Assembly (NCBI RefSeq): GCF_002563955.1 | Contig: NZ_PDJE01000001.1 | Location: 2,976,001-3,040,000, forward strand | Length of the DNA stretch: 64,000 bases | DNA from: Paramicrobacterium agarici | GTDB lineage: Bacteria > Actinomycetota > Actinomycetes > Actinomycetales > Microbacteriaceae | Direction: 5' to 3' | Part shown: positions 15,168 to 24,000 of the stretch, piece after piece | How the letters are laid out: the number at the start of each line of letters is the position of its first letter | Numbering within the stretch: position 1 is the stretch's first letter | Translations under genes and position numbers: made by a program | The notes under the pieces: model-generated | What the model was told of the DNA's origin: nothing | The model's input: the letters and a program-made list of their open reading frames with translations, nothing else | Database searches by the model: none

Positions 15168-15866
15168 TCAGCGGCGTCGCACACTCTCGGTGAGTGCAGA
15201 GATCAGCTCGTCCAGACTGCGAAATTCGCCGTCGAAGATGTCGGATGCTGTCGGAGGATCGCCCACGGGCCGTTCGACGTACGCGGTGCGCATTCCGCAG
15301 GCCTGTGCACCGCGAAGATCCCACGCGTGAGCGGCGACCATGAGAACGCGCTCCGGCGCGACGCCGGCCACATCGATCGCGAGACGATACACCTCTGCGG
15401 CCGGTTTGTACGCCTTCACCGCATCGCTCGAGAGAACCTGGTGCCAGCGCAGTCCCGCGTGCGCATTCAGCTGAAGCAGTGCCGCGGTGCTCGCATTCGA
15501 CAGACCGAGAACGGGGTAGAACTGCGCAAGACGACCGAGGCCTGAGGCAGCATCCGCCCAGGGAGGCAGCCGGTGTCCCGCCCGGGCAAGCCGCTCGCGC
15601 ACCGCGAGATCTGAGACGCCCATGCGGTCGGCAACACGTGCTGCGGCCTCGCCGTCGACGACGTCGGTGTCTGCGTACGGCCGCTCACCGCTCGCCATGG
15701 CGGATTGCGCGGTTTCGACGTGCTGCTGCCAGAGCTGCACGTGCGCGTCGATGTCGCCCACGGATTCGGACGCCTCGCGGATCGCCTGCCGAATGCCGCG
15801 CGGCTCATCGACCATCGTACCGAGAACGTCGAACACCACGACGTCAATATCTCTGAGCTGCGCCAT
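15168..15866 (-). CDS. HAD superfamily hydrolase, haloacid dehalogenase type II-like
   Basis: 232 residues. The HAD motifs are in order: D-V-V-V-F-D-V-L-G-T (nucleophile Asp and second Asp replaced as in haloacid dehalogenases), L-S-N-A-S, K-A-Y-K-P, and V-A-A-H-A-W-D-L-R-G-A. This last motif and the lack of a second Asp at the start are typical of L-2-haloacid dehalogenase type II proteins, which displace halide or hydrolyse small esters. The ATG at 15866 follows GGAGG; an upstream start at 15887 is weaker. Physiological substrate unknown. Confidence 0.8.
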   Translation of the reverse strand: MAQLRDIDVVVFDVLGTMVDEPRGIRQAIREASESVGDIDAHVQLWQQHVETAQSAMASGERPYADTDVVDGEAAARVADRMGVSDLAVRERLARAGHRLPPWADAASGLGRLAQFYPVLGLSNASTAALLQLNAHAGLRWHQVLSSDAVKAYKPAAEVYRLAIDVAGVAPERVLMVAAHAWDLRGAQACGMRTAYVERPVGDPPTASDIFDGEFRSLDELISALTESVRRR

Positions 15867-15935
15867 GCGGCCTCCGTTCCCTGTCACCAGACGATCGTGG
15901 CATACCCACGACGCACGGCGCGCACGCGAGGCGGG

Positions 15936-16898
15936 TCAGCGAAGCGGAACCCCGGGCATGACCTCGATCACGTTGCCGTCGCCGAGGTCGATGAACGTTC
16001 CCGCCGCAACGGCAACAGACTCCCCCGGCGCCATGCGACGCCAGTGTGCGCCCGGCTCCATGACCGACGTGCCGTTCGTCGAGCCGAGATCCGACACGAC
16101 GACGGCGTCGCCGATCTGGCGCAGATCGAGATGCGTCGCCGACACGGTCTTCGTCGGCGACAGCAGCGGAACAAGCCGCGCCTCGCCGCCCGAGACCACG
16201 CGAGGGCTGCGCCCATAGCGGTGCGGAAGATCGAGGGCAAACGCCTGACCGCCGTTCACGCGGTAGCCGAACATCATCGTCGGGCGCGTGTGCGGCACGT
16301 CGGCGAGGCGAACGGGACCGGTGAGGGTGTTCGCACTGGGAACGTGCGCCACCGTCTGGCCATCGTGCGCGTCGTCGTGCGAATCGAGCAGAACCGAGCC
16401 CGGCTCTCCCGAGCGCTGGCTCGTGGATGCTGTCGCCTGCGCGACCTCGCCGATCGCGACGTCGATGCGCGATGTCGCCACGACTCCCGCGCCGAGGGGG
16501 AACTGCGGCGTCTCAGCATCCGCCCCGATCGCAATGTGCGACACGCTCTGAAGATTCGTACGCAGCCACGGCGAACTGCCCGTGGGTGCCACGTGCCGAG
16601 GAGCGCCCGCCGCCGCGACGTCGAAGCCGATCGGCCCGTTGACGAGGGCGTGGAACGCGGCGCCGTCTGCCCGCTCGACGATGTCGCCGATCGCGACGAA
16701 CGCGAGCTGCCTGCCCGCGGACTCTGCGGGGATGCTTCCGATGAGCGACTCGAAACCGGTACCGGCGGAGACCTGGCCCCACAGCTGATCGACAAGACCC
16801 GGATCGGTGCGGGAATCGAGAGCGACGAGTGTGCGGTCAGAGGCGATGACGATCGTCGAAGGGGATGCCGAGCGGGCGTACTGCAAGCGTACGACCAC
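15936..16898 (-). CDS. FHA-domain protein
   Basis: 320 residues, cytoplasmic. The C-terminal part (about 225-315) is a forkhead-associated domain, which binds phosphothreonine: G-R-S-P-R-V, S-A-T-H-L-D-L and L-G-S-T-N-G-T hold the usual Gly-Arg, Ser, His and Asn-Gly. The N-terminal about 200 residues are Ala/Ser/Thr-rich with beta-strand-like stretches and no family I recognise. Such proteins report Ser/Thr kinase signalling in actinobacteria. GTG start at 16898 after AAAGGGG. Divergent from the YihY gene. Confidence 0.85.
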   Translation of the reverse strand: MVVRLQYARSASPSTIVIASDRTLVALDSRTDPGLVDQLWGQVSAGTGFESLIGSIPAESAGRQLAFVAIGDIVERADGAAFHALVNGPIGFDVAAAGAPRHVAPTGSSPWLRTNLQSVSHIAIGADAETPQFPLGAGVVATSRIDVAIGEVAQATASTSQRSGEPGSVLLDSHDDAHDGQTVAHVPSANTLTGPVRLADVPHTRPTMMFGYRVNGGQAFALDLPHRYGRSPRVVSGGEARLVPLLSPTKTVSATHLDLRQIGDAVVVSDLGSTNGTSVMEPGAHWRRMAPGESVAVAAGTFIDLGDGNVIEVMPGVPLR

Positions 16899-17052
16899 GA
16901 TGAGTCCCCTTTACTCTCGAGCATCCGGCGCTGGTTCCGCCGAGCACCACCATTCTTTCGCAGTTCGGCGCCGAGCGCGAGTCGCAGCGCCACAATCTCG
17001 CAACACCACGGGCCAGCCGCCGTTCGCACTCGCACGCCGCTACGCTGACAAC

Positions 17053-18192
17053 GTGGCCGCCCTGTTCTCCCCTCGCGACCCCGACGTGCCCGCGTCGGGC
17101 GATACTCGAGGAGCAGGCAGGCCGGGCAGCCCGTGGCTCATCAAGCCCGCCGACACGGTCACCCGCATCGGAACCCGGCTGTCACGCAACCGGCTGTATC
17201 GCGTCGTTCAGCACTACCTGTGGGAAGACGGCAACCTCATGGCCGCGGGCATGACCTTCTACGCGGTCTTCGCGGTCTTCGCGGGACTCTCCGTCGGATT
17301 CTCCATCACCGGCGTCTGGTTGTCCGGCAACGAAGAGCTTTCTGCGTCGCTCATCGAGATCATCAACACGGCTGTTCCCGACCTCATCGGCGGAGAAGGC
17401 CATCTCATCGATCCGGAGCAGCTGTTCAACATCTCGCTGTACGGCTGGTTCGGCGCCGTCGCCCTCATCGGGCTGTCGTGGACCGCGACAGGATGGATGT
17501 TCTATACCCGGCAGGCTGTTCGCGCGATCTTCCAGGTGCCGCGAGACCCGCGCAACTTCTTCGTCAAGAAGCTCTGGGATCTGGGAATGGCGTTCGGCAT
17601 CGGGCTGCTTCTGATCGTCTCGGCCGCCATCAGCATTGTCGGCACGCAGCTGCTCGTGTGGTTCGACGAGCTGCTCGGGCTCGGACCTGACTCGTTTCTC
17701 GTCGGAGCAGGCGGCTCGGTGCTCGGCGTCGTGATCTCGCTGCTCATCAACGCCGTCTCGCTCACCGTGATGTTCCGGGTGCTCTCACGGCTTCCGATTC
17801 CGTGGCGAACGCTCTCTGTCGGCGTGCTCCTCGGCAGCGTCGTGCTCGCGGGGCTCTCCGTGGCGAGCGGACTCTTGCTCGATGGCGCAGGGCGTTACCC
17901 CGTTCTCACCGGATTCACCGTCTTCGTCGCCCTTCTGCTGTGGTTCAACCTGGTCAGCAGGGTCATTCTGCTCTCGGCGTCGTGGATCTCGATTCAGCTG
18001 GCCGACAACGACGTCAGCCTGCACACGCCGTCTGACGAGGAGCGTCGCGAAGCGGTTGAGCACGCGCGGCGGATCGTCGCCGCCGCCGACGTGCGCGAGG
18101 CTCGCGAGCAGCTCGACGACGCACGCGGGTTCTTCGCCCGGGCGCGCGCGAGACGCAACCTGAAGAAGGTCATCGAGCGCGTACGGCGCTGA
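17053..18192 (+). CDS. YihY/BrkB family membrane protein
   Basis: 379 residues with six to seven membrane segments. The family start is seen in L-W-E-D-G-N-L-M-A-A-G-M-T-F-Y-A-V-F-A, then G-L-S-W-T-A-T-G-W-M-F-Y-T-R-Q-A and the late L-L-L-W-F-N-L-V-S-R-V-I-L-L. Formerly called ribonuclease BN; the real function is not settled. The C-terminal 70 residues are charged and helical. I place the start at the GTG at 17053: TACGCT ends six bases before it and there is no Shine-Dalgarno site, so a leaderless mRNA is likely. Upstream in-frame codons overlap the divergent FHA promoter. Confidence 0.85.
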   Translation: MAALFSPRDPDVPASGDTRGAGRPGSPWLIKPADTVTRIGTRLSRNRLYRVVQHYLWEDGNLMAAGMTFYAVFAVFAGLSVGFSITGVWLSGNEELSASLIEIINTAVPDLIGGEGHLIDPEQLFNISLYGWFGAVALIGLSWTATGWMFYTRQAVRAIFQVPRDPRNFFVKKLWDLGMAFGIGLLLIVSAAISIVGTQLLVWFDELLGLGPDSFLVGAGGSVLGVVISLLINAVSLTVMFRVLSRLPIPWRTLSVGVLLGSVVLAGLSVASGLLLDGAGRYPVLTGFTVFVALLLWFNLVSRVILLSASWISIQLADNDVSLHTPSDEERREAVEHARRIVAAADVREAREQLDDARGFFARARARRNLKKVIERVRR

Positions 18193-18234
18193 CGCGGCAT
18201 CCGGCTGTCACATGCTCAACCTAGAATGGAGGGC

Positions 18235-19086
18235 ATGGCGAATCAGACCCCGTTCCGCATTGCATCCGTCAACGTCAATGGCATTCGTGCCGCCTACCGC
18301 AAGGGAATGGGCGAGTGGCTCGCCGAACGCGGCGTCGACGTTCTCGCGATGCAGGAGGTGCGCGCACAAGACGAGCACGTCGAGCAGCTGCTCGGCGAAG
18401 GCTGGAACATTCTGCACCACGAGGCCTCCGCAAAGGGACGCGCTGGCGTTGCCATCGCCAGCAGACTCGCTCCCGTCGCGCATCGCGTTGAGCTCGGCGA
18501 CCACGACTTCGACAGCGCCGGGCGCTGGCTCGAGGCCGACTTCAAGGTGGGCGGACGCACGCTCACCGTCGTCTCGTGCTACGTCCACTCGGGCGAGGTG
18601 AACACGCCAAAGCAGGTCGAGAAGTACCGCTTCCTCGACGCCATGACCGGGCGGCTGCCCGAGCTTGAGGCGCACTCCGATCTGGCCGTGGTCGTCGGCG
18701 ATCTCAACGTCGGTCACCGTGAGCTCGACATCAAGAACTGGAAGGGCAACCGCAAGAACGCCGGCTTCCTCGTCGAGGAACGCGCCTACTTCGACCGGTT
18801 CTTCGGCCCGAACGGCGAAACCGTCGAGGGTGTCGACGGAAGCACAGGACCCGGACTCGGCTGGGTCGACATCGGCCGGGCATGGGCGGGCGAGGTCGAC
18901 GGGCCGTACACCTGGTGGTCGCAACGCGGCAAGGCCTTCGACAACGACACCGGCTGGCGCATCGATTACCACGCCGCCACCCCCGCCCTGGCCAAGACGG
19001 TGACGAGCTACGCGATCGACCGTGCTGGCTCGTGGGACACGCGATGGTCCGACCACGCCCCCGTGGTCGTCGACTACGCCATCTGA
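18235..19086 (+). CDS. xth: Exodeoxyribonuclease III / AP endonuclease
   Basis: 283 residues of the endonuclease/exonuclease/phosphatase fold; cuts DNA at abasic sites in base-excision repair. Motifs in order: N-V-N-G-I-R-A, M-Q-E-V (metal Glu), G-D-L-N-V-G-H (catalytic Asp), W-R-I-D-Y and S-D-H-A-P-V-V. TAGAAT ends seven bases before the ATG at 18235, so transcription probably begins at the start codon; the GGAGGG between them would be too close to serve. An ATG at 18226 lies inside the -10 box and is rejected. Confidence 0.93.
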   Translation: MANQTPFRIASVNVNGIRAAYRKGMGEWLAERGVDVLAMQEVRAQDEHVEQLLGEGWNILHHEASAKGRAGVAIASRLAPVAHRVELGDHDFDSAGRWLEADFKVGGRTLTVVSCYVHSGEVNTPKQVEKYRFLDAMTGRLPELEAHSDLAVVVGDLNVGHRELDIKNWKGNRKNAGFLVEERAYFDRFFGPNGETVEGVDGSTGPGLGWVDIGRAWAGEVDGPYTWWSQRGKAFDNDTGWRIDYHAATPALAKTVTSYAIDRAGSWDTRWSDHAPVVVDYAI

Positions 19087-19129
19087 CCGCATCGCAGCAT
19101 CCGCCATCTGCTTTTTGAAGGACACACTC

Positions 19130-20134
19130 ATGACCAAGCCCCGGCTCTATTCGGGCATGCAACCCACGAACGATTCGCTGCACGTCGGCAACTACATCGG
19201 CGCACTCGTGCAATGGAGAAAGATGCAGGAGGAGTACGACGCGTTCTTCTCGGTCGTCGACCTGCACGCCATCTCTGTGCCGCAGAACCCTGCCGAGCTG
19301 CGCGAGAAGACGCGCCGCACTGCGGCTCAGTACATCGCGGCGGGCATCGAGCCCGAGAAGTCGACGCTGTACGTGCAGTCGCACGTTCCCGCTCACGCGC
19401 AGCTCGCGTGGGTGCTCAGCAGCATCACGGGCTTCGGCGAGGCCAACCGCATGACGCAGTTCAAAGACAAGTCGTCGCGGTACGGCTCCGACGCCACGAA
19501 CGTCGCCCTGTTCACGTATCCGATTCTCATGGCCGCGGACATTCTGCTGTACCGGACAGAGGCCGTTCCCGTCGGAGACGACCAGCGCCAGCACGTTGAG
19601 CTGACCCGCACGCTCGCGGAGCGCTTCAACTCGCGCTTCGGCGAGACCTTCGTCGTGCCCGAGGCGACGATTCCCGCCGACAGCGCGCGCATCTACGATC
19701 TGCAGGACCCGACGTCGAAGATGTCGAAGTCGGGCGAGTCCCCGCAGGGCATTCTGTGGCTGTTCGACGAGCCGAAGGCCATGCAGAAGAAGATCATGCG
19801 CTCGGTCACAGACAACGACGGCGTCGTGGCGTTCGACCGCGAGACGAAGCCGGGCGTCTCGAATCTCATGGCGATCTACTCGGCGCTCACGGGCAGCACG
19901 GTCGAGCAGGTCACGGCGGAATTCGACGGCCGCGGCTACGGCGACTTCAAGAAGGGCGTCGCCGAGGCCGTCGTCAGCGAACTCGAGCCCGTGCGGGCAC
20001 GAGCACTCGAGCTGCTCGACGATCCAGCAGAGCTCGACCGCCTGCTCGCCGTCAACGCCGCCCGAGCCAACGAGGTAGCCGAGGCGACGCTTGCCGACGT
20101 ATACGAGAAGGTCGGCTTCTTGGCGGGACGATGA
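19130..20134 (+). CDS. trpS: Tryptophanyl-tRNA synthetase
   Basis: 334 residues, class I aminoacyl-tRNA synthetase charging tRNA-Trp. Y-S-G-M-Q-P-T-N-D-S-L-H-V-G-N-Y holds the HIGH-like motif, and T-S-K-M-S-K-S the KMSKS loop. G-D-D-Q-R-Q-H and F-T-Y-P-I-L-M-A-A-D-I-L are also typical. Length is normal. GAAGGA precedes the ATG. The last bases overlap the next gene in ATGA. Confidence 0.97.
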   Translation: MTKPRLYSGMQPTNDSLHVGNYIGALVQWRKMQEEYDAFFSVVDLHAISVPQNPAELREKTRRTAAQYIAAGIEPEKSTLYVQSHVPAHAQLAWVLSSITGFGEANRMTQFKDKSSRYGSDATNVALFTYPILMAADILLYRTEAVPVGDDQRQHVELTRTLAERFNSRFGETFVVPEATIPADSARIYDLQDPTSKMSKSGESPQGILWLFDEPKAMQKKIMRSVTDNDGVVAFDRETKPGVSNLMAIYSALTGSTVEQVTAEFDGRGYGDFKKGVAEAVVSELEPVRARALELLDDPAELDRLLAVNAARANEVAEATLADVYEKVGFLAGR

Positions 20135-20892
20135 CGCGCTTCGCCCTCGCCCTCTTCGACCTCGACGACACGCTCCTCGACCATCGCAGCGCTGTCGTGC
20201 GCGGCATCCGCTCGCACGTTGATGCGCTCGGTTCGCCGTACTCCGACGGACGGATCGATTCGGTCACGCTGTGGCACGAGCTCGAAGACGCGCACTATCA
20301 CCGGTATCTCTCCGGCGAGCTGACGTTCGCCGAGCAGCGGCGCACACGCGCTGTCGCCTTTGCCGATGCTCACGGTGTCGCGCTCACAGACGAACTCGCC
20401 GACCAGTGGTTCGACGATTACTTCGTGCACTATCGCGAGAGCTGGACGCTGTTCGACGATGCACTCCCCTGCCTCGACGCGGTGGCCGCCGCCGGGGCGC
20501 AGATCGGCGTGATCACGAACGGCGATCCCGACTTTCAGCAGGTGAAGCTCGAGCGAACGGGGCTCGAAGGCCGGTTCGCGCACGTGGTCGCTTCGGGAGC
20601 CGTTGGTGTGGCCAAGCCCGACCCCGCGATCTTCACAGCGACGTGCGACCGCTTCGGCGTCGACCCCGCCGATGCGCTCTACATCGGCGACAGGCTCATG
20701 ACGGATGCTGTCGGCGCCGCGCGCGCCGGACTCACAGGAGTGTGGCTCAACCGCTTCGGCGATGACCTGCCCGAGGGCGCTCTCGGCCACGGCTCGGGAA
20801 CGGATGCTGCGCCAGAGCGCATCGTCGAGGACAACGGCGTGATCACTGTATCGTCACTCGGCGAGCTGAGCGCTCTCGTCTCCGGCCGCTGA
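20131..20892 (+). CDS. HAD superfamily hydrolase (phosphatase-like)
   Basis: 253 residues. F-D-L-D-D-T-L-L-D is motif I with both aspartates, V-I-T-N-G-D motif II, V-A-K-P-D-P motif III and Y-I-G-D-R-L-M-T-D motif IV, so it is a true phosphomonoesterase-type HAD with a helical cap (about 20-100). Its start overlaps the trpS stop, so it is translationally coupled to trpS. Substrate unknown; relatives act on nucleotides or sugar phosphates. Confidence 0.85.
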   Translation: MTRFALALFDLDDTLLDHRSAVVRGIRSHVDALGSPYSDGRIDSVTLWHELEDAHYHRYLSGELTFAEQRRTRAVAFADAHGVALTDELADQWFDDYFVHYRESWTLFDDALPCLDAVAAAGAQIGVITNGDPDFQQVKLERTGLEGRFAHVVASGAVGVAKPDPAIFTATCDRFGVDPADALYIGDRLMTDAVGAARAGLTGVWLNRFGDDLPEGALGHGSGTDAAPERIVEDNGVITVSSLGELSALVSGR

Positions 20893-20896
20893 ACGC

Positions 20897-20935
20897 ACGT
20901 GTGCCGGCGCAACCTGAGGCTGCGCCGGCACACGT
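20897..20935. terminator. Bidirectional hairpin between convergent genes
   Basis: Perfect 15-bp stem (20897-20911 with 20921-20935) and a 9-nt loop, 4 bp after the HAD stop and facing the dehydrogenase gene from the other side. No T-run. Likely the shared 3' end signal. Confidence 0.65.
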
Positions 20936-21029
20936 CGGCACGATACGACGCTCGCTCGGTGGAGACTCCTCGGGGCCTCCGTCGCCGTGCCCGGCCGGTG
21001 CGAAGCCGCATCCGACCCGAGGTCTGTCG

Positions 21030-22058
21030 TCAGCGCTGCGGCGTGACGATGGATTTGAGGGTGTCGGACCGACCCGTCGATTCGAGAGCCTGCTGCACCT
21101 CGTCGAGCGGGAATCGACCCGTGACAAGGGCATCGAGGTCGACCTCGCCTCGCTCGACGAGGCCGATCGCTGTCGGCCACGTGTTGGCGTAGCGGAAGAT
21201 CCCGGTCACGATGAGCTCGTTGTTCTGAATGGTCGTGACCGGCAGCGGAATCTCACTCGCACCCATGCCGACGAGCACAACGGCTCCGCCGGGGCGAACC
21301 TCGCCAAAGCCCGAGCGCACCGCTGGCGCGGCCCCCGATGCGTCGACGAACGCGTCGACGTCGAGTCCGAGCGAGCCGACGGACTCCGCGGACGGGTCGA
21401 TGACTCGTGTGGCACCGAAACGCAGCGCCTGCTCACGACGGGCCGCGTCGAGGTCGGTAACGATGATCTCTGCAGCGCCGTAGGCCTTCGCGACCTGCGC
21501 GGTGATGATGCCGATCGGGCCGGCACCCGTGATGAGCACACGTGAGCCGACCGTGAACCCGGCCTTGCGGGCGGTGGCGACGGCAACCGAGAGCGGTTCG
21601 AGAAGCGCAGCGGCCTCAAGGCTGACCGAGTCGGGAACGGTGTGCGCGAAGTGCGCCTGAATGACGGCGTACTCGGCGAACGCTCCGTCGACGCCGGGTA
21701 CCGCGTAGAACTCCATGGCCGGATCGAGGTTGTACTGACCCGCCATCGACTCGCGCGACGTCGGGTCTGGACGCTGGGGCTCGATCGAGACGCGCTCTCC
21801 GACACGGTTGGCGTCGACGTCGGAGCCGACGGCGACGATCACGCCAGCCGACTCGTGTCCCAGAATGAGCGGCTCGTCGACGACCCAGTCGCCGAGGCGC
21901 CCTTCTTTGTAGAAGTGCACGTCGGAGCCGCAGACGCCGACGGCTTCGATGCGCACGAGCACCTGATCGGCGTCGGGGACGGGAATCTCGCGCGACTGCA
22001 CCTCAAGCGACGTTGCTGCCGTGAGCACGCTCGCACGCATTCGACCGGTTTCCGACAT
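21030..22058 (-). CDS. Medium-chain polyol dehydrogenase lacking structural zinc site
   Basis: 342 residues, sorbitol/xylitol-dehydrogenase group. Catalytic zinc residues are present: C-G-S-D-V-H, G-H-E-S-A-G and the Glu following. The NAD fold is G-A-G-P-I-G-I. The structural-zinc lobe, normally four cysteines before G-x-Y-N-L, reads R-P-D-P-T-S-R-E-S-M-A-G-Q-Y-N-L with none, as in some animal sorbitol dehydrogenases. Expected to oxidise a secondary hydroxyl of a polyol to a ketose. It is last on the minus strand behind a DeoR-type regulator and an RbsABC-like importer, so it probably acts on the imported polyol. Confidence 0.85.
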   Translation of the reverse strand: MSETGRMRASVLTAATSLEVQSREIPVPDADQVLVRIEAVGVCGSDVHFYKEGRLGDWVVDEPLILGHESAGVIVAVGSDVDANRVGERVSIEPQRPDPTSRESMAGQYNLDPAMEFYAVPGVDGAFAEYAVIQAHFAHTVPDSVSLEAAALLEPLSVAVATARKAGFTVGSRVLITGAGPIGIITAQVAKAYGAAEIIVTDLDAARREQALRFGATRVIDPSAESVGSLGLDVDAFVDASGAAPAVRSGFGEVRPGGAVVLVGMGASEIPLPVTTIQNNELIVTGIFRYANTWPTAIGLVERGEVDLDALVTGRFPLDEVQQALESTGRSDTLKSIVTPQR

Positions 22059-22096
22059 GATGCTTCTCCTGATTTCTCGACGGCTGTGTGCCGCCG

Positions 22097-22900
22097 CTAT
22101 TCGTCTGTTGACTCCGCCGCCGCGACGACGACGCCCACGTCTTCTGAGCGCAGCCGCTCAACCTCGTCCGGGTCGGTCGCCGCATCGACGATGACGACGT
22201 CGAACTCGCGAACCGAGGCGAGTTCGTGCAACGCCCTGCGGCCGAACTTCGTGTGGTCGAGCATGAGCACGCGCACGGCGGCCGAGTCGATCATCGCGCG
22301 CTTCGTGTCGACGGTCTCGAGCGCCTGGTAGTAGATGGTGCTGCCGATGAGCGACGGTGCCGAGATGAAGGCGATGTCGCTGCGCAGCTTGGTGATGGCG
22401 TCTGTCGTCATGCGCCCCATGAACGACGTGCACCAGTTGTGGTAGCTGCCGCCGAGCCCGATGACCGTGATGCCCCGCAGCCCCGTGAGCATGTTCATCG
22501 CGGTGAGCGAGTTGGTGATCACGGTGAGCGGCGCCTTCTCGACGAGCAGCGGAATGAGGTGGTGCACGGTCGTCGAGTCGTCGATGAAGATCGACTGCCC
22601 CGGTTCGACGTAGTCGAGAGCGGTCCTCGCGATCGATTCCTTCTCGGCGCGCGCGAGGCCCTCGCGGTACATGATGCTCGATTCGACGAGCGTCGAGGCC
22701 AGTGCGGTTGCCACTCCGCGAGACTTCCGCAGGATCCCCCGCTCCTCGAGGTCATCGAGGTCACGGTGAACGGTCATGAGGCTGATGCTGAAGCGTTCGG
22801 CGAGCTCTTCGATGCGCAGCGCTCCCGCTGCCATGACAGCATCCGCTATCGCCTTCTGCCGTTGCGCCCGCTTGCCTGTGCGCGGTTGCGTTTCGGTCAC
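22097..22900 (-). CDS. DeoR/GlpR-family transcriptional regulator
   Basis: 267 residues. N-terminal winged helix (about 15-70): I-E-E-L-A-E-R-F-S-I-S-L-M-T-V-H-R-D-L-D-D-L-E-x-R-G, which differs from the commonest pattern by His for Arg in T-V-R-R-D. The C-terminal sugar-phosphate sensor has F-I-D-D-S-T-T-V, V-I-T-N-S and D-H-T-K-F-G. Family repressors are usually released by a phosphorylated sugar. It probably controls the surrounding uptake and kinase genes; direct repeats at 28515-28546 are candidate sites. GTG start with AGGGGG before it. Confidence 0.85.
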   Translation of the reverse strand: MTETQPRTGKRAQRQKAIADAVMAAGALRIEELAERFSISLMTVHRDLDDLEERGILRKSRGVATALASTLVESSIMYREGLARAEKESIARTALDYVEPGQSIFIDDSTTVHHLIPLLVEKAPLTVITNSLTAMNMLTGLRGITVIGLGGSYHNWCTSFMGRMTTDAITKLRSDIAFISAPSLIGSTIYYQALETVDTKRAMIDSAAVRVLMLDHTKFGRRALHELASVREFDVVIVDAATDPDEVERLRSEDVGVVVAAAESTDE

Positions 22901-22923
22901 GATGCCCCCTGAGAGTGGAACCC

Positions 22924-22965
22924 GCTGAGGGCCGGGACGGAAGGTCAGGTCCCCCGGCCCTCAGC
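22924..22965 (-). terminator. Hairpin between binding-protein gene and deoR-type gene
   Basis: Perfect 13-bp stem (22924-22936 with 22953-22965), 16 bases beyond the binding-protein stop. No T-run. Likely stabilises the abundant binding-protein mRNA and lowers expression of the regulator downstream. Confidence 0.55.
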
Positions 22966-22980
22966 GAGATTGATACGGTG

Positions 22981-23955
22981 TCAGCCTTCCAAACTGAATT
23001 CTGTCACCTGGTCGGCGTTTTCCTCAGTGATGAGCGTGCAGTCGAATGCCTGCTTCTCAGAGTCGACGCCGGTCTCACCCGTTGTCAGGTAGCTGTCGAT
23101 CTGGTCGACGACGGCCTTCGAGAAGTCGACGACCGGCTGCAGCACCGTGTACGCGAGCTCACCGTCCACCACGGCCTGGATGGCCTCGGGCGATCCGTCG
23201 AATCCGCCGACGACGACGTCATCGAGCTTCTTCGCCTGCTTGAGCGCGGCGATCGCACCGAGCGCCATCTGGTCGTTGCCCGAGATGATTCCCTTGATGT
23301 CCGGGTGAGCCTGCAGCATCACCTGGGTCTTCTCGAATCCCTTGTTCTGATCCCAGTCAGCGGTCTCCTGCTGAACGAGCTCGAGGTCGGGGTACTGCTC
23401 GAGGACGCTCTTGAAGCCCTCGGAACGCACGACGGAGTTGGAGTCTGTCGACTCTCCGACGAGCTCGACGTACTTTCCTTCGCCGCCCATCGCCTTGACG
23501 AACTGCTGGGCGGCCAGAACGGCGCCCTGCGCGTTGTTCGACACGAGCTGCGACTTCGCGATTCCGGCCTCGTTGATCTCGGCGTTCACGAGGAACACCG
23601 GGATGCCGGCATCCTCGGCCTTCTGCACGTTTCCGATCGACGAGTCGGCACCCGCGGGGTCAAGAACGATCGCAACGGAGTCGTTGCTGATCGCGGTGTC
23701 GATCAGGTCGCTCTCCTTCTTGGGGTCGTAGTCGTGCGACGAGATCTTGGCTGTGTAGCCCTTCTCCTCCGCAGCATCCTTGACCGTCTGTGCCTCGGTG
23801 CTCCAGAACGGGTTGTCGAGGGGCGGCGTGATCACCGAGATGAGGCCGCCCTCTGTCGACTTCGCCTCTTCTTCTGAGGAGCCTGAACAGGCGGTCGCCG
23901 TGAGTGCCACGACGGCCCCCATGGCCAGCGCCATCGCTGCCTTGCGCAGATTCAT
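22981..23955 (-). CDS. RbsB-like sugar/polyol ABC substrate-binding lipoprotein
   Basis: 324 residues. Signal with R4-K5, a hydrophobic core and A-T-A-C lipobox, Cys at 23. The periplasmic-binding-protein type 1 fold follows: P-P-L-D-N-P-F-W, A-I-V-L-D-P-A-G-A, I-P-V-F-L-V-N-A-E, I-I-S-G-N-D-Q-M-A-L-G-A. It binds a sugar or polyol outside the membrane. Together with DUF2291, ATPase and permease genes it matches tetritol-type importers. AAAGGA precedes the ATG. Confidence 0.9.
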   Translation of the reverse strand: MNLRKAAMALAMGAVVALTATACSGSSEEEAKSTEGGLISVITPPLDNPFWSTEAQTVKDAAEEKGYTAKISSHDYDPKKESDLIDTAISNDSVAIVLDPAGADSSIGNVQKAEDAGIPVFLVNAEINEAGIAKSQLVSNNAQGAVLAAQQFVKAMGGEGKYVELVGESTDSNSVVRSEGFKSVLEQYPDLELVQQETADWDQNKGFEKTQVMLQAHPDIKGIISGNDQMALGAIAALKQAKKLDDVVVGGFDGSPEAIQAVVDGELAYTVLQPVVDFSKAVVDQIDSYLTTGETGVDSEKQAFDCTLITEENADQVTEFSLEG

Positions 23956-24000
23956 TGTGTTCCTTTCGTTGGATGTGATGCGGTCACGTGTGCCGCGGGG

